64,000 nt of DNA, taken from the NCBI RefSeq assembly GCF_024580145.1, contig NZ_JANINI010000003.1, positions 124,001 to 188,000 on the forward strand. Direction: 5' to 3'. The stretch is from Methyloversatilis sp. XJ19-49 (GTDB taxonomy: Bacteria > Pseudomonadota > Gammaproteobacteria > Burkholderiales > Rhodocyclaceae). The notes under the pieces were generated by a model. The model did not search any database. It saw only the letters and a program-made list of their open reading frames with translations, and was not told the DNA's origin. The position numbers were made by a program, and so were the translations under genes. Position 1 is the first letter of the stretch. Each line of letters opens with the position of its first letter. Shown here in pieces: positions 23,344 to 32,200 of this stretch.

Positions 23344-26300
23344 TCACTCCGCCAACGGCTCGAACAGTGCCGCCAGATCCGTCTCCCCGAACTTCTCCAG
23401 TGCCGCTTCGTCGTTGCCGAGGATGCCTTCGGCCAGGGCGGCCTTCTTTTCCTGCAGGGCGACAATGCGTTCTTCTATGCTGCCGGCGACGATGAGCTTG
23501 TAGACGAACACCGGCTTGTCCTGGCCGATGCGGTGGGCGCGGTCGCTGGCCTGGTTTTCGGCGGCGGGGTTCCACCAGGGGTCGTAGTGGATGACGGTGT
23601 CGGCGTGGGTGAGGTTGAGGCCGACGCCGCCGGCTTTCAGGCTGATCAGGAACACCGGCACGGTGCCTTCCTGGAAGCGGCGCACGACGGCTTCGCGGTG
23701 GGTGGTGTCGCCGGTCAGCATGACCGAGCCGATGCCGGCGTCGTCCAGTTCGGTCTTGATCAGATCGAGCATGGCGGTGAATTGCGAGAACACCAGCACC
23801 TTGCGGCCTTCGGCCAGCAGGTTTTCCAGCATGTCCATCAGGAGGTCGAGCTTGGCGCGTTCCTTCACGCGCAGCGCGGCGTCGGTCTTCAGCAGGCGCG
23901 GGTCGCAGCACACCTGACGCAGCTTGAGCAGCGCGTCGAGGATGACGATGCGGCTGCGCGCGAAGCCGCGGCTGGCGACTTCTTCGCGCACCCGCTTGTC
24001 CATCGCGACACGCACGGTTTCGTATAGGTCGCGCTGGCGGCCGGTCAGTTCGACCGTGCGCAGCACTTCGGTCTTGGGCGGCAGTTCCTTCGCGACGTCG
24101 TCCTTGCGCCGCCGCAGGATGAAGGGCGCTACGCGCCGCGCCAGCAGTTCGCGTCGGATGAGGTCGCCGTGCTTTTCGATCGGTGTGCGCCAGCTGCGCG
24201 TGAAATCCTTCGATTCGCCGAGAAAGCCGGGCAGCAGGAAGTCGAACTGCGCCCACAGCTCGCCCAGATGGTTTTCCATCGGCGTGCCGGTGAGGCACAG
24301 CCGATGACGTGCGCGCAGCAGGCGCACCGCCTTTGCCGCTTGGCTGCCGGTGTTCTTAACCGTCTGCGCCTCGTCGAGGATGAGCAGGTGGTAGTCGTGC
24401 GCGGCCAGCTTTTCGTGGTCCCGCCACAGCAGCGGGTAGGTGGTGAGGCACACGTCGTGCTGCGGGATCCGGTCGAACAGCGTGCTGCGGTCGGCGCCGT
24501 GCAGCTTGAGCACGCTCAGCTGCGGTGCGAAGCGCTCGGCTTCGCGCTGCCAGTTGAACACCAGCGAAGTCGGCAGCACGACCAGCGCCGGGCGGTCGAG
24601 CCGGCCGGCGAGCTTTTCGGTCAGCAGGTGGGCCAGCGCCTGGGCGGTCTTGCCCAGCCCCATGTCGTCGGCCAGGATGCCACCCAGATCGTGCGCCCGC
24701 AGATGCTGCAGCCAGGCCAGCCCTTCGCGCTGGTAGGGGCGCAGTTCGATGCCGAAGCCGGCAGGCTCGGCGACCGGCGCGATGCCCTTCATGCCGCGCA
24801 GCCGCTCGACCCATTGCTCCAGCGACTGGAAGCCGGCGCGCGTCCACTTCGCATCGAGCGCCTCGGTCAGGCGCGGGGCGTCCATGCGCGACACGCGCAG
24901 CGCGCCGTCGGTCGGGCTGTCGAACAGGTCGACCAGGGTGCGCGCCAGCGGCTTGATGCGCCCGGCCGGCACGATGATGCGCTCGCCTTCCGGCGTACTC
25001 AGTTCGGTCGCGTCTTCGTCGCGCATGCGGTCGAGCGCGACCGGGTCGAGCCAGCGGCCGTCGCGCTTGAACAGGGCGTACAGAAGCGGCGCCAGGTCGA
25101 GCCTGCGGCCGCCGACGTCGATGCCGAGCGACAGTTCGAGCCAGCCGTTCTCGTTTTCGTCGAGATCCGCGTACCACTCGTCGACCACCAGCACGCGGTG
25201 GCGGAAGTCGGGCGGGCAGTCGATCTGCCAGCCGGCGCGGGTCAGCACGCCGGCTTCGGCGGAAAAGAAGCGCGCCCAGGCGGCTTCGCTCTCCAGCCCG
25301 AGTGCGCCGACCGGCAGCGGGTCGAACATCTGCAGCCAGCGTGCCTGCAGCGGCGCGAAGCCGACCTCGCTCAACAGCGCGAGCGCGCGGCCTTCGGCCG
25401 CCAGGTCGCGCTTGACGCGCACCGCGCGCCCGCTGGGCAGGGTGGCGAGATCGGACGCATCGGTGGCGGCGAAGCGCGCCTGGCCGTAGTGCAGCGACAC
25501 GGTGGCGAGGTCGTATAGCGTGTGGCCGAGCGCCTTGTCGTAGCGGCGATGTGGCTTCACATGCCACACGGCGAGGCTCTGCAGTTGCAGCACCGGGCGC
25601 AGCGGCTCGGTCAGCAGCGGCAGGTTGGCGGCGTCGCGACCAAGCGGCGACGGCAGGGCGGGCGCCACTTCGGCCAGTGCACCGGCGATCAGCGGCAGTT
25701 CGGCCGGCGACAGAAGCGGCAGTTCCAGTACCGCCATCAGCGCGGCGCGGTCGGGGTGCAGCACTTCGCCGGCCTGACCGCGTGCGGCGTCGACATACCA
25801 CGGCGGTTCAGTCGGCAGAACCGTATCGGCCGGCGGCGTGCAGGCGAGCAGGGCGCGCACGCCGAGCTTTTCGGTCTGCCATTCGAGCTGGCCGGGGCGC
25901 GGCTCGCCGGCCGCCAGCAGATGGGCGGTGCCGTCGGCGCCGCTGTCCAGCACATAGGTGCGGCCGGTGTCGAGCGCACTGCGCAGCACGCCCAGCCCGT
26001 CGCTGCCACGCAGTTCGAACGGCACGAAGGTGCTGCTGTGGCGCTTGCGGATGGCGTCGCGCAGCACGCGGAACACCGGCAGATCGCTTTCGTGCACGAA
26101 AGAGGGCGGCTTGAGCAGCGCCTGCTCGTAGTTGAACCAGGGCTGGCCGTCGCCGCTGAAGGCGCCGTCGCGGGTCAGACGCGCCTTGAGCAGCCGGAAC
26201 TCGGGCGCCTGCGCGCCGCGCAGCGCCACCAGAAAGATGATGGCGTCGCGCACCGGGTTGCTGCGCTTCTTCGTTTCGGTGCTGTTGTCCCGGGCCAGGC

Positions 26301-26661
26301 GCTGACCCAGGGTTTGCGCCCAGCGCAGGATTTCGGCGCGCGGCTTTTCGATCAGCTCGCCCTGCTGTTTCGCCGCCAGCAGCAGGCCGACCGCGTGCTT
26401 GCAGCGGTTGCCGACCGGGCAACTGCAGCGCGACGCCACTTCAAGCGTGCGTTCGCCGAAGTATTCGCGCCGTTCCAGCCGCACCGACACCTGATACGGC
26501 TGCGGCCGCGAGCCGCGCACCAGCGCGCGCAGCGTCGGGCCATTGACCTCGATGTCGCCCACCCGCGACACATAGCCGCTGCCGCGCACGATGGTCTCTT
26601 CCGAGAACAGTTCGCCGAGCATGCGGTCGTCGAGCTGCGAAAGCAGGCGGGTCAATTCCAT
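23344..26661 (-). CDS. SNF2-family helicase with SWIM zinc finger
   Basis: This 1105-residue cytoplasmic ATPase has an N-terminal SWIM motif near residue 80 (CSCPVGNRCKHAVG) and a long middle region. The SNF2 motor starts near residue 640 with LADDMGLGKTAQAL (Walker A, about 665), LLILDEAQTVKN (about 763) and LCLTGTPMENHLGELW. The helicase C domain shows KVLVFSQFTAMLDLI, DPWWNPAAENQASDRAHRIGQDKPV (about 1044), and VYKLIVAGSIEERI. SNF2 proteins translocate on double-stranded DNA and remodel bound proteins; bacterial HepA-like members act with RNA polymerase. The gene stands alone. The specific role is unknown. Confidence 0.9.
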   Translation of the reverse strand: MELTRLLSQLDDRMLGELFSEETIVRGSGYVSRVGDIEVNGPTLRALVRGSRPQPYQVSVRLERREYFGERTLEVASRCSCPVGNRCKHAVGLLLAAKQQGELIEKPRAEILRWAQTLGQRLARDNSTETKKRSNPVRDAIIFLVALRGAQAPEFRLLKARLTRDGAFSGDGQPWFNYEQALLKPPSFVHESDLPVFRVLRDAIRKRHSSTFVPFELRGSDGLGVLRSALDTGRTYVLDSGADGTAHLLAAGEPRPGQLEWQTEKLGVRALLACTPPADTVLPTEPPWYVDAARGQAGEVLHPDRAALMAVLELPLLSPAELPLIAGALAEVAPALPSPLGRDAANLPLLTEPLRPVLQLQSLAVWHVKPHRRYDKALGHTLYDLATVSLHYGQARFAATDASDLATLPSGRAVRVKRDLAAEGRALALLSEVGFAPLQARWLQMFDPLPVGALGLESEAAWARFFSAEAGVLTRAGWQIDCPPDFRHRVLVVDEWYADLDENENGWLELSLGIDVGGRRLDLAPLLYALFKRDGRWLDPVALDRMRDEDATELSTPEGERIIVPAGRIKPLARTLVDLFDSPTDGALRVSRMDAPRLTEALDAKWTRAGFQSLEQWVERLRGMKGIAPVAEPAGFGIELRPYQREGLAWLQHLRAHDLGGILADDMGLGKTAQALAHLLTEKLAGRLDRPALVVLPTSLVFNWQREAERFAPQLSVLKLHGADRSTLFDRIPQHDVCLTTYPLLWRDHEKLAAHDYHLLILDEAQTVKNTGSQAAKAVRLLRARHRLCLTGTPMENHLGELWAQFDFLLPGFLGESKDFTRSWRTPIEKHGDLIRRELLARRVAPFILRRRKDDVAKELPPKTEVLRTVELTGRQRDLYETVRVAMDKRVREEVASRGFARSRIVILDALLKLRQVCCDPRLLKTDAALRVKERAKLDLLMDMLENLLAEGRKVLVFSQFTAMLDLIKTELDDAGIGSVMLTGDTTHREAVVRRFQEGTVPVFLISLKAGGVGLNLTHADTVIHYDPWWNPAAENQASDRAHRIGQDKPVFVYKLIVAGSIEERIVALQEKKAALAEGILGNDEAALEKFGETDLAALFEPLAE

Positions 26662-26742
26662 TGCGAAACGGCGCGCACAAGGCGAAAAAAAACGGACGCA
26701 GGATTGTAAGCCCTGCGTCCGCCGCTCGCATTACAGTTGGGT

Positions 26743-27495
26743 TCAGGTGCGCGGCCGCTCGGCGCCTTCGCGCTGGGTCAGCGTGTCGGCGCGCCCCCAG
26801 CTGACGTGCCGGTGCAGCATGCCGGCCGCGGCACGGGCCTGTTCCTCGTCGCCGGCCACCACGGCAAACATGCCCTGGCCGCCCGGCTCGACATGCACGC
26901 CCATGCCGCCGTACGAGGCAGTCAGCACGCGCGCCTTCTTTGCCGTGTTCTGCGGCAGCAGCAGCAGGGTGGCCGGGCCCTTATCGGTGTCGAACACGAT
27001 GTGCCAGCCGGTGCCGCCCGGCACCGGGCACAGCTTCACGTAGCGCACCGACGACAGCGGCACCCGCACTTCGGCGCCGAAGCTTTCGAACACCTGCGCC
27101 ACGCGTTCCGGTTCGATCAACCGCGTGCTCATCAGCGCCTGCGGCTCGTGCATCACGTGGTCGACCGCCAGCGCGATGCGGTCGCGGTCGGGTGCGGCGT
27201 GCCAGTACTGCGCGCCCATGCCCAGGCTCAGCACCAGGCTGGCCGCCAGCGCCCACAGCTTGAACGGCGCGCGCGTCTGGCTGCGGCCGGCCACGATGAT
27301 GCGTTCGGCCAGACCGTCGGGAACGTCGATGCTCACCGCCTGCTGCAGCGCGCGCTCCTGCGCATTGACCCGGCGCGAAAAGCTCTGGCAGCCGGCGCAG
27401 GCGATCAGGTGCTCTTCCGCCGCTTCGGTCAGACGGCGCGGATCGGCCATCTTTTCGCGCCGGAAGTCGATGCAGTTGAAGCCGTCGGCGCTCAC
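26743..27495 (-). CDS. Anti-sigma factor, DUF3379-like, membrane-bound
   Basis: GTG at 27495 overlaps the sigma factor stop (GTGA) and gives 250 residues. The cytoplasmic N-terminus has a zinc anti-sigma pattern: C near residue 8, then H-L-I-A-C-A-G-C (H-x3-C-x2-C). One membrane span follows (LWALAASLVLSLGMGAQYW). The periplasmic part ends with VRYVKLCPVPGGTGWHIVFDT and YGGMGVHVEPGGQGMFAVVAGD, as in DUF3379 proteins. It should hold the upstream ECF sigma inactive until an envelope signal arrives. The signal is not known. Confidence 0.85.
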   Translation of the reverse strand: MSADGFNCIDFRREKMADPRRLTEAAEEHLIACAGCQSFSRRVNAQERALQQAVSIDVPDGLAERIIVAGRSQTRAPFKLWALAASLVLSLGMGAQYWHAAPDRDRIALAVDHVMHEPQALMSTRLIEPERVAQVFESFGAEVRVPLSSVRYVKLCPVPGGTGWHIVFDTDKGPATLLLLPQNTAKKARVLTASYGGMGVHVEPGGQGMFAVVAGDEEQARAAAGMLHRHVSWGRADTLTQREGAERPRT

Positions 27496-28010
27496 GATTC
27501 GGCCCTCCGGCTGGCGCTGCCCGGTTGGGCGGTGAGCGTACTGCGCAGCGCCTGCCGGGCGCGGGTCAGCCGGGTCATGATGGCGCCTTCGGTGGTATCG
27601 AGCATGGTGGCGATTTCGGCACATGAAAATCCGCCGAGTGCCTGCAGCACCAGCGGTTCGCGCAAGGTCAGCGGCAGGCTGCCCAGCAGGTTTTCCATTT
27701 CAAACAGTTCCATCGGTTCGTGATCGGCGGCGATCTGCAGGTCTTCCAGTTCGACATCGACGTAATCGAACTGCTTTCGTTCGTACAGCCGGGCGTGCTC
27801 GCGCCGCACGATGGTGATCAGCCAGCTTTTCGTGGCGTTGGAATCCTTGATGTCGTCCCACGCCTTCCAGGCGCGGACAAACGTTTCCTGCACCAGGTCT
27901 TCGGCCACGAACTTGTCGCGGCACAGCCACCAGGCGAACCGGTAAAGGTCCGGGCTGAAGGCCCGTACCGCCTGTTCGAAGCTTTTGCGTTTGCTGAATC
28001 CGAGTATCAC
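27492..28010 (-). CDS. ECF-family RNA polymerase sigma factor
   Basis: From GTG 28010 the product is 172 residues, the normal ECF size. Region 2 reads FSPDLYRFAWWLCRDKFVAEDLVQETFVRAWKAWDD (DNA melting and -10 contact) and region 4 reads LTLREPLVLQALGGFSCAEIATMLDTTEGAIMTRLTRARQAL (-35 contact by helix-turn-helix). It directs RNA polymerase to a small regulon and is coupled by a 4-nt overlap to its cognate anti-sigma gene. No ATG is present at the start; the frame upstream runs into REPIN repeats, so GTG was chosen. The exact ECF subgroup was not determined. Confidence 0.9.
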   Translation of the reverse strand: MILGFSKRKSFEQAVRAFSPDLYRFAWWLCRDKFVAEDLVQETFVRAWKAWDDIKDSNATKSWLITIVRREHARLYERKQFDYVDVELEDLQIAADHEPMELFEMENLLGSLPLTLREPLVLQALGGFSCAEIATMLDTTEGAIMTRLTRARQALRSTLTAQPGSASRRAES

Positions 28011-28117
28011 GACGTCGTCCGGGGATGAGCTGACAAGCCTACAGACCCGTGCAGGGAGCGCAACCTTACATCGTGTTTCAGGCAGGGTAGCCCGTCCTGG
28101 AGCGGGGGGCGGCGGCC

Positions 28118-28310
28118 CCGGTGGAAGCAGGCCCTGTGGAAGCAGTATCTGTAAGAGCAGTTTCTGTGGGAGCAGGCCATTTTTGGGGCAAGTCCAGTGA
28201 GAGCAGGACCTGTGGGAGCGGCGGCCTCGCCGCGATAGTGCCGTGACCAGCGTAGTGCAGAGTGCGTATCGCGGCGAGGCCGCCGCTCCCACGGGGGCCG
28301 CTCCCACAAA
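28118..28310. repeat. REPIN with degenerate 15-bp tandem units
   Basis: Full inverted arms lie at 28212-28236 and 28268-28292. They are preceded by four or five decayed 15-bp units of the type TGTGGAAGCAGTATC and TGTGGGAGCAGGCCA at about 28118-28200. No gene is seen in 28011-28448 apart from the leader of crcB. Confidence 0.82.
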
Positions 28311-28448
28311 ACCATCGCCGCTCTCCCGCAGGTCGGTACTGGTCGCAGCCCGCAAACCCGGCAGGCCATGCAGGTCCGGCCGTGGAGGGCTCCTGCAGGG
28401 ACTTGCCTGTCTCTACAATGGCGCCTTCGATGATTCCGGCGGCGCGAC

Positions 28449-28826
28449 ATGCAGAATTTCCTTGCCGTGGGCGGCGGTGCGGCGCTCGGTGCCTGGCTGC
28501 GCTGGGGGCTGGGCCTGACGCTGAATCCACTGTTTGCCGGTTTCCCGCTCGGCACCTGGGTGGCCAATATGGTTGGCGGCTTGCTGATGGGCGTCGCGCT
28601 GGCGGTGTTCCAGGCGGTGCCGGATGTGCCACCGCACGTGAAGCTGCTGTGTACAACGGGGTTTCTCGGCGGACTGACCACCTTTTCGAGCTTTTCCGGA
28701 GAAGTGTTTTCGCTCTTCCAGCGTGGCGACACGATGTGGGCCTTCGTCGCCGTGGCCGCGCACGTGATCGGTTCGCTCGCCATGACCGCACTCGGTTGGT
28801 GGATGTGGAAGAACGTGGCGGGCTAG
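28449..28826 (+). CDS. crcB: CrcB/Fluc fluoride ion channel
   Basis: This 125-residue membrane protein has four spans and the Fluc motifs: VGGGAALGAWLRWG at the N-terminus, GTWVANMVGGLLMGVAL with the conserved asparagine, and TGFLGGLTTFSSFSGE with the T-T-F-S-S-F pore stretch. Fluc dimers allow fluoride to leave the cell. The product starts MQNFLAVGGG and its length is typical. No fluoride riboswitch was recognisable in the leader, which is largely occupied by a REPIN. A second repeat family follows the gene. Confidence 0.92.
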   Translation: MQNFLAVGGGAALGAWLRWGLGLTLNPLFAGFPLGTWVANMVGGLLMGVALAVFQAVPDVPPHVKLLCTTGFLGGLTTFSSFSGEVFSLFQRGDTMWAFVAVAAHVIGSLAMTALGWWMWKNVAG

Positions 28827-28876
28827 CCGTGTCGGGGGGGCGTCTGGTATGGGCGTGTCGAGGGTGACAGGCCGCT

Positions 28877-29192
28877 GTTGGGCATCGCTGCGCTCACCCC
28901 AACCTACGGGGGTGCGGGGCGGGGGATGTGGATGCTGGGCATCGCCTTTGGCTCCCCCCAACCTACAACCACAACGGCGTGAGGCGTCCGTAGGTTGGGG
29001 TGAGCGCAGCGATGCCCAACATCCAGCCCCCCGCAGCCGCCCCGTTCGTGTAAGCAGGCGCAGTCCGGTAGGTTGGGGGGAGCCAAGGGCGATGCCCACC
29101 ACCCCCCGTAGGTTGGGGTGAGCGCAGCGATGCCCAACACCCATCCCCCGCAGCCGTCGCGTTCGTTGAAGTCAGCGCAGCGATTCCCAACC
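28877..29192. repeat. Array of GTAGGTTGGGG...GATGCCCAAC elements, two subtypes
   Basis: Five clear copies and one partial copy of a roughly 31-33 bp element occur at 28877-28907 (inverted), 28934-28966 (inverted), 28990-29020, 29068-29099, 29108-29138 and 29171-29192 (partial). Subtype A has GTGAGCGCAGCGATGCCCA; subtype B has GAGCCAAGGGCGATGCCCA or a close form. Some copies share downstream sequence (CCCCGCAGCCG then CGTTCGT), so the duplicated unit is longer than the core. No gene is seen in 28827-29275. Confidence 0.85.
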
Positions 29193-29275
29193 CCACCGAT
29201 CCGAACCGCCCGCCCGGTGCACCTTTCAACGACAATGTCGCCCTTTCCGCCGAAGGCGGATCGCTGTCCCGACCG

Positions 29276-32200
29276 ATGACTGTGCCGCGCCCCGATCTGA
29301 ACGCCCTCCTCGAAAGCTGCATGAGCCGTGACGCGGCGGCGATCGGCCGTGCGTTGCGCGAACTGCCGCCGGGGCAGCGCACGCCCGACAAGTGGCCGGC
29401 AAAGCTGGCTGAACGCGTCGCGGCGTCGCAGGCGAAGGTCGCGGCGCGTCGTGCGTCGGCGCCCAGGATCGAGTACCCGGAAGAGCTGCCGGTGTCCGCG
29501 CGGCGCGACGAGATCGCCGCCGCGCTGGCCGCGCACCAGGTCATCATCGTGTGCGGCGAAACCGGCTCCGGCAAGACCACGCAACTGCCCAAGCTGTGCC
29601 TCGAACTGGGCCGCGGCGCGCGCGGGCTCATCGGCCACACGCAGCCGCGCCGCATCGCGGCGCGCGCCACCGCCGATCGCGTTGCCAAGGAACTGAACGT
29701 GTCGCTCGGCCGCGAAGTCGGTTTCGCGATCCGCTTCACCGACCGCACGTCGGAAGACAGCCGCATCAAGCTGATGACCGACGGCATATTGCTGGCGGAG
29801 ACGCAGCGCGACCGCTGGCTGGCCGCCTACGACACGCTGATCATCGACGAGGCGCACGAGCGCAGCCTGAACATCGACTTCCTGCTCGGCTATCTGCGCG
29901 AGGTGCTGCCGCGCCGGCCCGACCTGAAAGTGATCGTCACCTCCGCCACGCTGGACGCCGAGCGCTTCGCCAACCACTTCGCGCACGGCGACACGCCGGC
30001 GCCGGTGATCGAGGTCAGCGGCCGGCTGTACCCGATCGAAATGCGCTGGCGGCCGTTCGAGGCGCAGAAGGACCGCGACCTGTATGACGCCGTATGCGAT
30101 GCGGTGGACGAGGCGTTCTCGACCGGCCCGGGCGACGTGCTGGTGTTCATGCCGGGCGAGCGTGAAATCCGCGAAGGAACCGAGGCGCTGCGCAAGCACC
30201 ACACGCGGCTGGCCGGCGTGAAGCCGGAAGTGCTGGCGCTGTACGCCCGCCAGTCGGCGCAGGAACAGGCACGCGTGTTCCAGGGCTCGAACGGCCGGCG
30301 CGTCATTCTCGCCACCAATGTGGCGGAAACCTCGCTCACCGTGCCGGGCATCCGCTACGTCATCGACACCGGTCTGGCGCGCGTCAAGCGCTACAGCTAC
30401 CGCAACAAGGTCGAGCAGCTGCAGGTCGAGCCGATCGCGCAGTCGGCGGCCAAGCAGCGCGCCGGCCGCTGCGGCCGGGTGTCGAGCGGCGTGTGCTTCC
30501 GGCTGTACGACGAAGAGGATTTCAACCAGCGGCCGGCGCACACCGACCCGGAAATCCTGCGCTCGTCGCTGGCCGGCGTCATCCTGCGCATGAAGTCGCT
30601 GAGTCTGGCCGACGTCGAGGAATTCCCGTTCATCGACCGCCCGGCGCCGCGCGCCATCGCCGACGGCTATCAATTGCTGCAGGAACTGGGCGCGGTGGAC
30701 GAGGCGCGCGATCTGACCACGCTCGGCCGCGAACTGGCCAAGCTGCCGGTCGACCCGCGCGTGGCGCGGATGATTCTGGCGGCGCGCGATCACGGCGCCC
30801 TGAAGGAAGTGCTGGTGATCACCGCCGGCCTGTCGGTGCAGGACCCGCGCGACCGGCCCGAAGAACGGGCCGGCGCCGCCGATCAGGCGCACGCGAAGTT
30901 CGCCGACGAGCGCAGCGAATTCCTGTGGTATCTGAAGGCCTGGGCGGCGTTCGACGAGGTGTGGCATCACCAGTCGCAATCGAAGCAGCGCGAGTGGTGC
31001 CGCGCCAACTTCCTGAACTGGATGCGCATGCGCGAGTGGCGCGACGTGCACACCCAGCTGCACACCTTGTGTGCCGAACACGAATGGAAGGAGAACGAGC
31101 AGCCGGCCGAACTCGACGCGCTGCACCGCGCGTTGCTGACCGGCCTGCTCGGCAATCTCGGACTGCGCATCGAGGACGCGCGCGCCGGCGAGCCGCCGTA
31201 TCTCGGCGCGCGCGGCATCAAGTTCTGGCCGCATCCGGGCTCGGCGCTGGCGAAGAAGGGCGGCAAGTGGATCATGACCGCCGAACTGGTCGAAACCACG
31301 CGGCTGTTCGCGCGCTGCATCGCGCGCATCGAGCCGGAATGGGTGGAGGAGGTGGGCGCCCATCTGCTGCGCCGCTCGACCTACGAGCCGCACTGGTCGA
31401 AAAGCCGCGGCGAGACGGTCGCCTGGGAGCGCGGCGTCATCCACGGCATCACGCTGTATGCCAAGCGGGCGGTGCAGTACGGCAAGACCGATCCGGTGCT
31501 GGCGCGCGAACTGCTGATCCGCGAAGGACTGGTCAATGGCGACGTGACCGACATCGCGCTGAAGCAGATGAAATTCCTGCAGCACAACCTCGACCTTATC
31601 GCGCAGATCGAGCGGCTGGAAGAGAAGCAGCGGCGGCAGGACCTGCTGGTGGACGAATCGCTGATCCACGCCTTTTACGATTCAATCGTGCCCGCGGACG
31701 TGATCGACCTGCGCGGCTTCGAGCGCTGGCGCCGCGACGCCGAACGCGAAAACCCGAAGCTGCTGTATCTCACGCGCGAACAGCTGATGCGCCACGAGGC
31801 GGCCGGCGTCAGCAGCGAGCGCTTTCCGGCGAAGATGGATCTGCTGGGTCAGCGGCTGAAACTCGAATACCGGCACGAGCCGAGTGCCGCCGACGACGGC
31901 GTCACGCTGACGGTGCCGCTGACGCTGCTGAACCAGATTCCGGCGGCCAGGCTCGACTGGCTGGTGCCCGGCCTGATCGAAGAGAAGGTGCTGCAGCTGG
32001 CCAAGACCATCCCGCCGAAGCTGCGCCACCGGCTGCAGCCGGTAGCGGGTTTCGTCGCCGATTTCATCGCGCAGGAACACGACCAGGCCGAACCGCTGGT
32101 GAAGGCGCTGGCGCGCGCGATCGAACTGAAGGTGAGCCTGAAGCTGCCGTCCGATGCCATCCGCGCGGAAAACCTGCCGGCGCATCTGATGATGAATGTG

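Noticed and set aside
28320-28448. Fluoride riboswitch in front of crcB
   Set aside because: I looked for the conserved GGCGATGG and CCGCC pattern and did not find a convincing match.
28904-31669. 921-codon minus-strand open frame opposite hrpA
   Set aside because: Composition (QQ, HR, RR runs) is that of antisense reading, and its ends run through the repeat array; hrpA is complete on the other strand.
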